Below are positions 37,937-50,600 of a stretch of 64,000 nucleotides of DNA, one piece after another. The stretch's first letter is position 1; each line of letters opens with the position of its first letter. The notes under the pieces were generated by a model. The model saw only the letters and a list, made by a program, of their open reading frames with translations, searched no databases and was not told where the DNA came from. The stretch is from Phaseolus vulgaris (taxonomy: Eukaryota; Streptophyta; Magnoliopsida; Fabales; Fabaceae), in assembly GCF_000499845.2 (NCBI RefSeq), contig NC_023751.2:9389564-9453563 (forward strand), read 5' to 3'. The position numbers were made by a program, and so were the translations under genes.

Positions 37937-39299
37937 TTATCGATTGTTTTAAATTTAGAAAAGTAAATTATAAATAAAATATTTTTATAAAATATTCATT
38001 GCAGAAAGTATTATAAAGTAAATTTTATAGAAAAGTTGAAACAAATTTGTTCTTTAATTTTTATTAAAATAAGCCAAAAAGTAGTGTTTTAGGTTTGGCG
38101 TGAAAGTGAGTGGCGGAGAAATGGAGAAATTTGTGTTTGTTTTCTTTTATTTTCCTTAGCTAATTACTTCCTTTTATATGGTGCTCAAGAATTTCAAAGG
38201 CTAAGTTTTATGAAATTAATAAAAGCAAGTTAATACAAAAGAAAAAAAAGAAAAGAAAAAAACTTCAAAATTAGTAGGAGCGCCATATATTTTTTTGCCT
38301 ATTTTAAAATTAATGGAGACAAATTGTGTTGTCCTATACTACAATTATTCTTGCTCTACTTCCTATCATTAAAACTGTATATATATTTAAATTAGCATAA
38401 AAACAAAAAATATGTATATATAAAAATAAATTTATATAACACTTTTCTTTGCCTTGGTGGTAGGGTTAGTCCACATTTGGATGATTTGAACATTGTTTTG
38501 TTTGGTTTCCAATTATTAAGTTGGGTTTGGTTTTTGAATGCTTTTTTTAACCGTTCAGACTGAGTTTTATTTCTTGTTTCACTTTATCTCCATCGGATTA
38601 TACTAACTTTTCTTTTTCCTTTTACTTCAATTAAAATTATTATTTTATATTTTTTTTCACCTTTAGAAACTTTTGTCAAATTGTATATCTTTATATATCT
38701 ATGGATAGGATTTGAAAAAAAATGTTTTAAAGTTCTATTCAACCTCCTTTTACAAATAACATGTTATTTTAGTTGATTTGAGAGTTAACCTTTCAATGTT
38801 AGTTATATGCACGATAAAAGAAAATATCCTATGAGCAAATGGATAACGAATTACAAGTTATCAATATACCACCATCTTTACAGGAGAGAAATTAAACTAC
38901 TAGAAATAACACATGATTGTGTTTTTCAAACAGTGTGACATTGATATAATGAATGAGGTTGAAAATGAAAATTATGTTGTAGTAGAGGCCAATAACCAAC
39001 CCCTGCAAGAATTCTACAGTGATAATCAAAATTCCGTAGGTAAAGAAGTATTATATACAGATTTTTTTATATGTAATTACGGTGAATAAAAATTTAATTA
39101 TTATACTAAGCAAATTCTTTAGTATTATTATGATTTTTTATTATACTTATTAATAATAATATTAACAATATTAATAATATGAATATAATTTATTTTTTTA
39201 TTATTAATAATAATTATATTAATATGTATAAATTATATTAATAATAATAAGTATAATAAAAATGATAATATGACAAAAAAACTTATCTGATTTAGTGGT

Positions 39300-39600
39300 T
39301 AATGTTTCCTTAGTCACTGAAAGGATTTGGATTTGAGTCCTATTTGAAAAAGAAATATGTCCAGAAAGTCTTTATGTTCACGTGAACCCGTGAAAGCACT
39401 CACCATTTCTTGTGTCCATTGACTTGAAAATCCATTCCCATAAAAGTTCTTTGAAAGGGAGAATTGATTAAGGTATTTTTTTGAAGCTTTAAAATCGATT
39501 CTCATGCACCTTCTGTAGTTGCAAGAATCGATTCAACTTTATTATTTGAAGAGGAAGGAAATCAATTCACATGCATGCTATAAACAAGTCAAAATCGACA
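39300..39600. repeat. Unclassified repeat stretch with AATCGATT words and a weak tRNA-like head
   Basis: Near 39290-39340 the words TTTAGTGGTTAATG and GGATTTGAGTCC resemble degraded A and B boxes of a tRNA-derived SINE. Downstream the palindromic octamer AATCGATT or close variants (GAATTGATT, AAATCAATTC) occur four or more times up to 39600. The source is probably an old retroposon; no 3' tail or target duplication was defined. Confidence 0.25.
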
Positions 39601-40218
39601 TTAAATATTTAATATTTATATTTATTTATTATTTTTAATATTTCTGAAAACTTTATATATTTAATATTTTTATTTAAATAAGACATTAAATATTTAAAAA
39701 ATTTATTTATTTAAAATTTTGAATATTTAAGAATTTTATATATTTCATAATTTTATTTAAATAGTACATTAAATATTTAGGATTTGTATTTATTTATTTT
39801 GAGTATTTTAGAAGTTTTATATATTTCCTATTTTTATTTAAATAATACTTTAAATAATTTTTCTGAAAATCATAAATATGTTTGTATTTTTTCTTAAATT
39901 AATTCTTACACAGTATTAAAAATAATATTTTAATTAAAAAACAATTATAATTCACAAATAAATTACTCCAAGTTCATTTTTTAATAGAAGGATAAATTTA
40001 TAATATTATAAATAATTCATATTTTTTCCAAAATAATTATTTAATGATACTGAATACAATTTACAAATATTTAATTAACTCAAATTTATCCATAAATATC
40101 TCATATTTCATTATTTAAATACTTTTAAAATAATGGTAAATTTGTAAAATTACATTTTACACCTTTTAAACAAAATAAAAAATCTCTCACAAACATTAAT
40201 AAATTTTATTCACACATC

Positions 40219-41340
40219 ACTACAAAAAGAATCAGGTTTAGCAATGGATTATTACCCACAAATATAAATCCATATGTAAATTTAGCATTATCTACAAATT
40301 ATTACTCATGGATCTCTATCTGTACGTAAATTTTACATTGGGTGATTATATTTTGACACCCCGCTCCAGTTTACACCTACACTAAAATATTAATATTTAT
40401 AATAAAAAAATTTAAAAATAAGAAAATGTCTTTAATGAAATATTAGACAAAATATAAAATGTTAAAATAATTTTTAAAATTAAAAATGATTAAAGTATTA
40501 ATATTTAGTGGGATGTAAAGTGGAACAATGGGTGTCAAACCATCATTTTCCTTTTACATTATCCATAAATTTGACCCACAAATTTATATTTGTAGATAAA
40601 TTCAACATTATTATTAATATAAATATTTTCATTAACATTATTAATAATATTAATATTTATATTATTATTATATTACAAATATTAAAAATATTAATAATAT
40701 TAACAATATTTATAATATTGACAATATTACCAATATAAATAATCTTAATAGTTTTAATAATATATATATATATATATTAATAATATGATTATTTGTGTAA
40801 TATTAATAATATTATTATAATTTATATGCGTAATAGTAATAATATTATTATAATATGAATAATTATAAATAATAACCATAATTAATATTCATAAATAATA
40901 ATTCTATGTAATAATTGTAAATAGAAATCATAAAGAATAAGAAAAGATAAAAAGAATAATGAAAAAAATAAAGAAAAAAATACAACATTACCTCCAAATA
41001 TATATACTGACTCAAGTTTGTGGGTATTATCTATGAACCTTAGTTGACAGACAATACCTACTACACACTAAAGTTGGTGATATTACCTATGAATTAGAGT
41101 TAATGAGTATTAACTACGACTTAAAGTTGACGAATATTATTAGCGAATTAGAACTAATATATATATATATATATATATACATTATTAATATTATAAAATT
41201 AATAATATTTATATATTAATGATATTAATAATAATATTAATGATAATACTAATAATATTAATTATAATATTAATGATATTAATAATAATAAATATAATCA
41301 TAATAAATATAATCATAATGACAATAAAACTTGTTTGATA
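40219..41340. mobile_element. CACTA-type non-autonomous element (one terminus clear)
   Basis: CACTACAAAAAGAATCAGG at 40219 is a classic plant CACTA terminal sequence. It is followed by repeats of an ACCCACAAAT/ATCTACAAAT-like motif to about 40350 and 40560-40610, then long TTAATAATATTAAT filler, and again TATCTATGAACC/ATTACCTATGAATTA motifs at 41020-41150. The opposite terminus was not seen, so the right boundary is a guess at the end of the A/T filler. It resembles the remnant at 9.29-9.79 kb. The ORF at 40508-40738 is an artefact of the filler. Confidence 0.5.
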
Positions 41341-41827
41341 TAATAGTTAAATTATTTATTAATAACATAAATAATATTTAACATACTTAATATCTAACCT
41401 ACTTTAATTCAAATACTTTTTTTTTTATTTTCACACATTCATTCCTTTACATTCTCATATTTTTCATTCCTTATATAATATACATAAACTCTAATTTCTA
41501 ATAGTTTATACAATCACCTTACAATTCTCAATATTATTATTTTAATACTTTTTATGTTATTTAATTACAAATTTATCTTTATTATATATATTTATTTCTA
41601 AACATCATTTTTATTCCAAAACACAGCGTTAGAGGGTAAAGGGCACTACTAATAATGATGCTTACTATTGAAGTGAAATGAAATTAAGGTCAAACATATA
41701 ATTCATCAAAATAGTAGTAAGGACGCAATAGAGATATAGATAACTTTAAGTAGGAATCATAGCTCTTCGTTTTTCCCGAAATATTGCAGTCCTTTGCACT
41801 GTCATTTTGTGGTTGTTCCTCACTGTC

Positions 41828-41835
41828 TTTATATA
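41828..41835 (+). promoter_or_regulatory. TATA box of the oligopeptide transporter gene
   Basis: TTTATATA lies 85-92 bases before the ATG at 41920, at the expected distance for a plant TATA box with a 50-60-base 5' UTR. No other core element was evident. Confidence 0.55.
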
Positions 41836-41919
41836 CATACATATATACGTATGCTCTTCTACGCGCATGAGAATTCTTTTTAACATCTTATTTCTGTTTC
41901 AAGAGAAGACTCTTTCACC

Positions 41920-44900
41920 ATGGCTTCCACTTTTGAGGTTGAGGGTGGCTCAGACTCAGAGAGCGAGAGCATAAAGAATGAAGAGTGTCCAGTGAAACAA
42001 GTGGAACTCACTGTGCCTAAAACTGATGACCCCAACATGCAGATTCTCACGTTTAGAATGTGGGTTCTGGGGGTTGTTTCATGCGTGCTGTTGTCCTTTG
42101 TGAACCAGTTTTTTTGGTACAGAACACAGCCTTTGATTGTTACCTCAGTTTCTGCTCAGATTGCTGTGGTTCCTATTGGCCACTTCATGGCAAGGACTTT
42201 GCCAACGCGTGTGTTCTTCAAGGGTACGAGGTTTGAGTTCTCACTCAACCGGGGACCTTTCAACATCAAAGAGCATGTTCTGATAACCATCTTTGCCAAT
42301 TCTGGTGCTGGAACTGTGTATGCAACTCATATTTTGAGTGCAGTGAAGCTCATGTATAAAAGAAAGCTTGATTTCCTTCCTGCCTTACTAGTCATGTTAA
42401 CTACTCAGGTTCTCTTCCCTCCAATACTATCCTCTCTCTCTCTCTCTCTCTCTTTCTTGTTTATGACACTCTTTCATCTTTGTTCCTCTTTCTACAACAG
42501 ATAAAAATTATATTAGTTCTAGGTTCAATCTGTAATACTTCTTTATTAATTATTTTAAATAAAAATAACTCAATTAATATCAATGAAAAATTGTATTAAC
42601 AAACATTTCACAAAGAAGAGTAAGATCGATGAAGGAATTTTGGACAGATTTTGTTATAGAGCTAAATTAATTACTTCTTTAGTCTTGACAAATTAGGTGA
42701 TTAAATATAATTAATATTTTTTATACTTATTAACTTGATGTTGAGAAACTCAGAATCCATTGGACACGACTCTGTATGCAGTCTTGTTAGAGTTATGACA
42801 ATTAGGGTACACGGTATTAAAGTCTACTCTTGTATCATTTTGTCAACAAAAACATGTATACTTTGTATGAAGTCAATTACAATGTCAACTTTTAACTTAT
42901 AAGGATTTTATTACCATATAACTTGTTTGTATTGTATTTTTGGGACACTGAAAAATTCTTCAGGAGCCCTACCATGTGTGAGAGGATGAAAAGTGAAAGG
43001 AATATTTTGAGATTTGAATCCTCAGGCTCTCTGAAAGTTGTACAATAAAATTGAAAGGCCTTAAAGAAATCATTTACCTTTTACTAACATGCTGGTCATA
43101 TTAGTTTCTTACAACTTTGATAAAGACCATTAAATGAGATTACATGATTCTAGATACAAATATTTGAAGTTTTAATCAATATTCAGTTCTGTGACATGTC
43201 CCAACAAATCTGTTGTTTCATTTTTGACCTGGTATTATTTAGGAGAGTAATAATTCTCCTACATCCCAAATTGCATGCTTGGAAACTAGTGTAAATGTTC
43301 TGGACAGTCTTAGTTGCTGTCTTTTCTATTATCTTAGTTGTAATCTCAAGGGACCTGGTTTTAGTCACAGGTTCACTGGTGATATCACTAAAATAGATTA
43401 GATAATAGATAAGTGAATTCACCTCACAAAATATTTATGAGATTAACTTGGATCTAAATCTTTATTTTAAGAGAATGGATAAAAAAGGAAGACAGAAAAA
43501 TAAATAAAGGAAAAGAATTAAATGGATAGATGTGACAAGGGAATGTGATGAAAAATATAGATAGCCATAGAAAGAAAACTGAGATGGAAGTGAAATAAAA
43601 GGAAGGCTACGATTATGCACAGTATTTTTCTATTTAGTTAATCAATAAAAATAAAAGATAAGATACTTCATAATATATAAATGAGTACTTTATAAATTGG
43701 TTTTGGTTTTGAAAGTTAGGAATACTGAATAATGTTGGTAACATTATGAGTCCTGGTATATGTTAATGGTATGAACTCGTGTGAAGTATTGTCACAAGTT
43801 ATGCTTTGTTATTCAAATTTAGGTGCTGGGGTTCGGTTGGGCAGGACTATTCCGGAAATTTCTAGTTGAGCCAGGGGAAATGTGGTGGCCTTCTAATCTG
43901 GTTCAAGTTTCATTATTCAGGTGAATTTTCTTTGGAATGTTAGCAGCACACTTAAATATAACCTTTCTATTCTTCAAAAACTGAAATTTTCAATTAATTT
44001 CAATCATTAATATAAAATGTGTCTAAATGAGTGTGCTGCTAGCATTTTTTATCTAGTTAGTTTGTTAATTAGTAGCCTTTTTAAAGAATGCAACTATGCT
44101 GATTCAGTACATTAATACAGTGCTCTACATGAGAAAGGCAAGAGGCCAAAAGGAGGCACAACACGAACCCAATTTTTCCTCCTTGTCTTGGTCTCAGGCT
44201 TGGCTTACTATGTGTTTCCTGGCTATTTGTTTTCAATGTTGACATCTTTCTCTTGGATGTGTTGGGTTGCCCCCAAGTCTATTCTAGTTCAACAACTTGG
44301 TTCTGGCTTGAGGGGTCTTGGAATTGCAGCATTTGGATTTGATTGGTCTACCATTTCTTCTTACCTTGGAAGTCCACTAGCCAGCCCTTGGTTTGCTACT
44401 GCTAATATTGCTGTTGGGTTTTTTCTTGTAATGTATGTTATGACACCAATTTCTTACTGGTTCAATGCCTATAATGCCAAGACTTTTCCAATATTTTCAA
44501 GTAAGCTGTTCAGGGGAAACGGTTCCCTCTATGACATTTCAACTATTGTCAACTCCGATTTCCATCTTGATCGGCATGCCTATTCAATCAACGGGCCTGT
44601 GCATCTCAGCACTTTCTTTGCAATGACATATGGCCTTGGATTTGCAGCACTTTCTGCTACAGTTGTGCATGTTCTGCTCTTTCATGGAAGGTAGCCACTT
44701 TCTGGATCTTCATCTGATTTTATCATCAATTTGACATGTGTTGGGATGTTATTATTGTTAGATGTTAGACTTAATTGCACTTTGTATCCATTTGAAATTA
44801 AATATTATCATAGAGTATCACTTGTGCATTTCAGTTAAAGATTACATGTCCAAGTAACTGATAGATAAAAATTGTACAATTAAAACAGTGAAGATCGAAT

Positions 44901-46583
44901 TTTTGAGAAAAATAAATAGAGGGACAGAATATGTGAGATGGTGATAGTAGCATAACAAAAAAGTGCAATTAAACCTAGGTATTTTATCCCCCTCACTGCT
45001 CTTAAAAAATATCTATGAAGCTCTTGAATCCTTCTGAACTTATTACATTAAACACCCTGAACTTCCAAGTTTGTTTTTGTCCAGAAACATGTTATATGTT
45101 CCCTTTACACAAACTTGTTCTGTTCTAAACTAAAATTCCATGTGCTTACTATCAATTACTTTAACGAGTTATGTTTGCAGTGCAAATGTAAGTATAAATC
45201 AAGTATCACTTAATATGAAAGTCGCACAGGACCCCACCCTGTTACAATTTATTTTCATTTGTGAAATATGTTGTGTCTTTCGAAATCTCAATTTCATAAA
45301 CAGTTATCATATGCGTCCTACACAGGGAAATATGGAACCAAAGTAGAAGGGCCTTTGGAAACAGTAAAAAAATGGACATACACACAAGACTCATGAAAAG
45401 ATACAAATCAGTCCCAACGTGGTGGTTTTACATCATTCTAGTAGTGAACATCGCTCTTATTATATTTATTTGTGAGCACTACGAAGAATCACTCCAGTTG
45501 CCTTGGTGGGGTGTATTACTAGCTTGTGCAATATCCATTTTCTTTACTCTTCCAATTGGAATAATAAATGCTACTACAAATCAGGTATCTCAACAATTCA
45601 CTTACTGAGCTTACTAATTTTACAATGGTGCTAAGGAGAATTTTCTAAGGCCTCATCTCTTTGTTCCTTAACAGCAACCCGGTTTAAACATCATAACAGA
45701 ATACATAATTGGTTACATGTATCCAGAGCGCCCTGTGGCTAACATGTGCTTTAAGGTGTATGGCTACATCAGCATGACTCAAGCACTAACCTTTTTGCAA
45801 GACTTCAAACTTGGACACTATATGAAGATTCCTCCAAGAACAATGTTCATGGCACAGGTAAGTTGCGATTCCTCTATCATTTTGAATGTGAGCCTTTAAG
45901 AGTATATAAAGCACATATTAGGAGTTCTTATTTGAAGAAACTAAATCTGGTTGCAAATTGCACTGTAGGTGGCAGGAACAATTTTATCAGTATTTGTATA
46001 CACAATAACAGCATGGTGGTTAATGGGAACAATCCCTAACCTTTGTGACACCACCATCTTGCCTCCTGATAGCCCTTGGACTTGCCCAATGGACAATGTG
46101 TTCTTTGATGCATCAGTTATATGGGGTCTTCTTGGACCACGCAGAATCTTTGGAAACCTTGGTGAATATGCCAAAGTAAACTTCTTCTTCCTTGGTGGAG
46201 CTATTGCTCCCTTTCTGGTTTGGCTTGCTCACAAGGCATTTCCAGGGCAAAAGTGGATAACTCTGATTCACATGCCTGTGTTGTTGGGTGCCACATCAAT
46301 TATGCCCCCTGCAACCGCTGTCAACTTCACTAGTTGGATACTACTTGCCTTTCTCTCAGGGTTCGTTGTATATAGATATAAACAACAATGGTGGAAACGC
46401 TGCAATTATGTACTGTCTGGTGGTCTTGATGCTGGAACTGCCTTTATGACAATCCTACTGTTTCTTGCTTTGAACAATAACAACATTTTGCTTAACTGGT
46501 GGGGAAATAATCCTGAAGGCTGCCCCTTGGCTACTTGTCCCACTGAGAAAGGTATTGTAATTAAAGGTTGCCCTGTTCACTGA
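41920..46583 (+). CDS. Oligopeptide transporter, OPT family (737 aa)
   Basis: Six exons close in phase: 41920-42408, 43823-43920, 44121-44690, 45326-45584, 45675-45857 and 45969-46583 (2,214 nt), the usual plant OPT length. OPT proteins are multi-span membrane carriers that move small peptides, glutathione or metal chelates with protons. Visible signatures are the hydrophilic acidic N-terminus (1-40), [39 protein letters not shown] (110-129), [17 protein letters not shown] (179-195), [15 protein letters not shown] after it, [11 protein letters not shown] around the KIPPR motif (523-527), and the ending CPLATCP-IV-GCPV typical of the OPT1/OPT5-like subgroup. The conserved NPG triplet is NRG here (codon 111 CGG), the one odd residue. 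Substrate cannot be told from sequence. It is convergent with MCTS1. Confidence 0.95.
42409..43822 (+). other. Intron 1 of the OPT gene
   Basis: 1.4-kb GT-AG intron. A (CT)n run lies just inside the donor at about 42434-42455. Otherwise it is AT-rich without recognised features. The ORF that runs from exon 1 past the donor to 42504 is read-through. Confidence 0.8.
44691..45325 (+). other. Intron 3 of the OPT gene
   Basis: 635-base GT-AG intron; no internal features recognised. The short ORF spanning its end (45140-45346) is not in the coding frame of exon 4. Confidence 0.8.
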
Positions 46584-47659
46584 TTATTATTGTATGAGTA
46601 GTGCTACCAGTATACTTTGATTATAGCAGCAACCTTTCAACAAACTTTTTTTTATTGGTTAAAAGTTGTTAAAAACAATAAAATTAGAAGTGAAAATCTT
46701 AGATTTTATTGTTTGGCTGCCTAGAGTTGGTGGGTTTAAATTTATGTAAAACTTATCTCTTATGATAATTTCCCTTTGTCGTCTATTTGCATAGCAATTT
46801 GATCAAGGAGGGTCTTCCGAATTTAGTTTTCGAAAAGGCTAAAATTTTAACAGTTCATCCACATGAAAAAAGGATGATGCTTTACGATACGCACATGAAA
46901 ACAAAAAAGGTGATAATAACTGTGGTCGATTAAACTGATGTCATTTACTACCCTTGACCAAAGAAACAGCTGAAAAAAACAATGGATGGCACATCCGCTG
47001 AAAATTGGGACTAAATTCCACCCCGTTCGACAAAATGTGGTCAATCTTCATATCTCTACTAGATTCTCGGTGTGCAATTAGACTTGGGTCGCATTATTGG
47101 TGAGGTTAAGACACAAACCTTGATAACGCAATTAACAAAATTTCCATGTCTTGTTAATCACTAATCGTGTTAAACGAGCCACATTTTGATGACCTGTAAT
47201 TTTCACTCCATGTTGGCATCCACGTAAATAGATAGCAATATCAAACGACAATGTAAATCGAGCCTTAATAATGCAATAAATAAACTATACTTTTTTCAGC
47301 ATCCAATTTTCTCTCCAATCAGACACTTTACATCAGTTGCGATTGTTTGATAAATTGTGGTAATGCAACAAATGTCAAATGGCATCAAGTTTGAATTAAC
47401 TTTCCGTGCATGATTGCAGTGTTCATTTGGAGTCCGAAAATAAACAAAAATTCGTATTTGTCAACACGCAGATTGTATTCCATGTTACATGAAATCTACA
47501 TAGTACTAAGAGCACTGTGTAAAACAAAATTCATTTCTTTACTGTTTACACGGTATAACAAAACAAACATACAAATCGCATATTATACTAAGATCTAGAT
47601 CAAGGTCCAGAAAACAGGATATCATCTTAGTAGTAGGCATTGAAGCTCTTACAACATCT
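46584..47659. other. Convergent 3' intergenic region between OPT and MCTS1
   Basis: About 1.1 kb holding the 3' UTRs of both genes. AATAAA occurs near 46677, about 95 bases past the OPT stop. Small ORFs (46847-47044 minus, 47410-47598 plus) have no recognisable motif. Confidence 0.5.
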
Positions 47660-50600
47660 TCAATCAAGTCGCTCCATCTACAACGTAGTATAGAAAATAG
47701 ATAATGAGGATATATTAAAAATCGGAAGAACCAACACCAGAAGAAAATATATTATGAAGCCCTGGGTGGAGGGTGCAGAATTCAGGAGGAAAAGAAGTGT
47801 TGGTTCAGAAATTGGATTTGATCTTTCAATGTTTAAGGCCAAAAGCTGTTATCGTTCATATGAACAAAAGAAAAAGAAAAGTCATTGTATTTATTGCAGG
47901 TACATTAAAGAACAAGAATACGAGACACTACATCTACTGATTTCTTAATAATGATACGAACAAGAAGGAAAGCATATATCGATCATACCTTCCAAAGACC
48001 ATCATTGAGATAATGCAAGTTGTCAACCCCAATTCCTTTGTTGATTGCTTTTCTGAAACCACAGACATATTTAACTTCTTGAGTACAAGAATCAACTAAG
48101 GAAAGTGAAAATAGGCAAATCACAAGTTCTCTTTATTTTGATATCAACGATGAGTTTTTATTCTTTAATAATAAAAACCAAATGCTATGGCATTGATGCA
48201 GGCAACATTATTGATATTATTGGCAGTAATATGATGTTCCAGCTTTAAGCCTTTAAAATAAAATGTTGAATTTTCAGTTGAAATGGTGCTAATTTGATAG
48301 TAGATCCATCATGATCAAGCTTGGTTTGTGTTAGAAGATGGGGGATAGGCCTGCAGCTGATTGGGGGCCATTAAGGTTTAATTATATATTGTAGTCTGTA
48401 GACCAGTAAAGCATAAAAATACAGTAAATGGTTTGAGGGGTTGTGATTGAGAAATCACGTACTGCTTCCAGATCCATGAAATAGTGTACTGCTTCCAAGG
48501 AGCTTCTCCTCAGTTTCATTCAATAAACTAAAATAAAAATAAAAAACTGGTCTTTCTCACTGTTTTGCTAGCAGTCCTATCATAGTTACACACTACAAAT
48601 TTCATGTCTTAATATTCCATCCGAAGATCATTAATGGGAGAGTTGTGTAAAATGCAAAACAAATACCAGAGTCACCAATTAAAGTAAGTAATAAGTATTT
48701 CACTCTGTAAATGACAAGCCAATGGTATTTTCATCAATGCACACTTATGAAACTGAAAAAGAATTAGGTGAGGGAGCTAAATACATATTCACGCAAACAC
48801 TGTCAGAGGGGACTGGCATAGAAATGTGTTCATAGAAGCCAAGGAAAAAATTGTTTGGGGAGGTGAAGTAGGTCCACCCTAGATTGCACACAAGAAATCA
48901 TAGGCTCTTAATGAGATATGGCAAAAAAAAATTATTTAGATCTTAATTTTTCTCTTAATGTATAGTAGAAGAAGCAGGTTCCAATTGACTGATGAACTCA
49001 CATGACCCAAACCAAAAGTGAAACGGATTGAATTGGGAGATAAATTAGTTGACAAGAATATAAATTTAAGTCAAGTCAACTAAAGAACTTGAAACTCATC
49101 AAACCCAACCCAATGTATATCAATATATGCCTTACGAAAATAAAAATTCACTCCCATATGAATCAAAGATAAAAATTTATTCAATATTCTCCTCCCTTCC
49201 CATCAGTGACCTCTCGCGGGCCACCCATCACAATGCAATCATCATAGCTCATACTTCAAATTGTTCACGTGTGATTCATTTGGATGAACCAGGGATTGAG
49301 TAGAATGTTGGAATAAATGGTTGCCATTAGTTGCAGAGAGCAGCATTGCTGAGTTGATTTTGCAAGGTGACAAGCTTGATGGTGCTGGGTGTGGGGAGCT
49401 TGAGAAGCACCCATCTCAGGCTTGAGATCAAATGGATCTAATAGGTGAGTAGTTTTGGTTGTATGGCACAGTTGATGAAAGTGCAAGAGGTGCAGAAATG
49501 TGGGATGTTAGTTGGTGTTGGTCTACAGCAGACGAGGGTATTTTGCTGAGAGTTGACTTTGCTGTGCTACAATCTTGTTTCTTTCCTAACTTTATCTTTA
49601 CAAAATTTGTCTAAAAAATATTGAAAATAACCGCATGACCATACATGAACCAACTTGAATTTGATTGTGTCAGTTTGATTCGGTTCACCCTTAAAATTTT
49701 CCAAGCCCAAACTGACACAAACTAAAGCTTTTTAATCAGTTTTGTCTCATTATGTAGTAAACCGAACCCAACCCAACCACAAACCTACTTGCATGTTTAT
49801 AAATGTTAGCAGAGAATAAAATTAACAGTAAAAAGAGAATATCTAACAGAGTATCCATTTATTTATAGTGAAAGAATTCATACTTAAATCAGTCAACATT
49901 CCTCCAATCATAGGACGGGATAAGAAAAGTTCCTTACATGTCTTTTGCTGACATTTTTGTAAAGCCAATAGCAAGAGCATGCTGTTTTCCTTCAGCCATG
50001 ATCGCCTAAAATCAGATAAATACATGGTGTGATTGTGGTTAATATAAATTCACTAGAAAATACTTTGTGCATTATAATCAATATATTTATAGATTACAAT
50101 GGCAGTACCACAGGAAATTCTGCTCCTACATCCTCATCCAAGACACCCCCAGGAGATGTTAGACCGGGACACATTATGTTTGCCCCCGCCAAGACAAATC
50201 TAATTGCGCCACGATCAACTTGTAACTTCTTCATTATATTTGGATCTAAAAGGAAAATATTTAACCAACTATAATTTTTTCATTTCAATATCTTTTCGTC
50301 ATATGAGCTGAACTCAAACTCAGCTGCATCCTCAATAGTTTATTATGTAACATTGAACATTTGGGACGTAAAAGACATGCACTATGCAGTAAAAATACAG
50401 CTTAAAAACCAGCGAAATATTTATAATTAGCACTAGACAAGTTAAAAAATGCATGAACTATAAACTTTACATTGATGGAGAAGTCGCAAGGTGGGCATGT
50501 ACGGTCCATCACGGACACTGAAAAACAAAGGTACGTTGTTCACAAGAACCAGGTTGAGATGGTTCTGGCTACAAGACCAAGGGAAAAAGCAATAACCAGT

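Larger units (their letters stand above)
33848..39943. repeat. Copy 1 of a 6.1-kb near-identical duplicated segment
   Basis: This stretch reappears in the same orientation at 57907-64000 with a constant offset of 24,059 bases. The few differences I found are length changes in simple repeats: the AT run near 37896 is two bases longer here, one TAA unit is missing near 39153, and T and A runs near 39195 and 39930 differ by one. The content is intergenic: AT-rich DNA, an AT microsatellite (about 37895-37932) and a repeat stretch with AATCGATT words at 39.3-39.6 kb. Short ORFs at 34944, 35107, 37097 and 39314 occur identically in both copies and look accidental. The left edge lies within featureless AT-rich DNA. 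Confidence 0.95.

Noticed and set aside
39290..39345. Possible tRNA gene
   Set aside because: Only weak A- and B-box-like words; no cloverleaf could be drawn, so it is at most a degraded SINE head.
40600..41340. Tandem repeat array or centromeric satellite
   Set aside because: TTAATAATA filler has no stable unit beyond trinucleotide slippage and is bounded by CACTA-like motifs.
50471..50517. Alternative MCTS1 acceptor TTTTTCAG at 50518
   Set aside because: Using it would remove the conserved [15 protein letters not shown] segment; the acceptor at 50569 keeps frame and matches the family.
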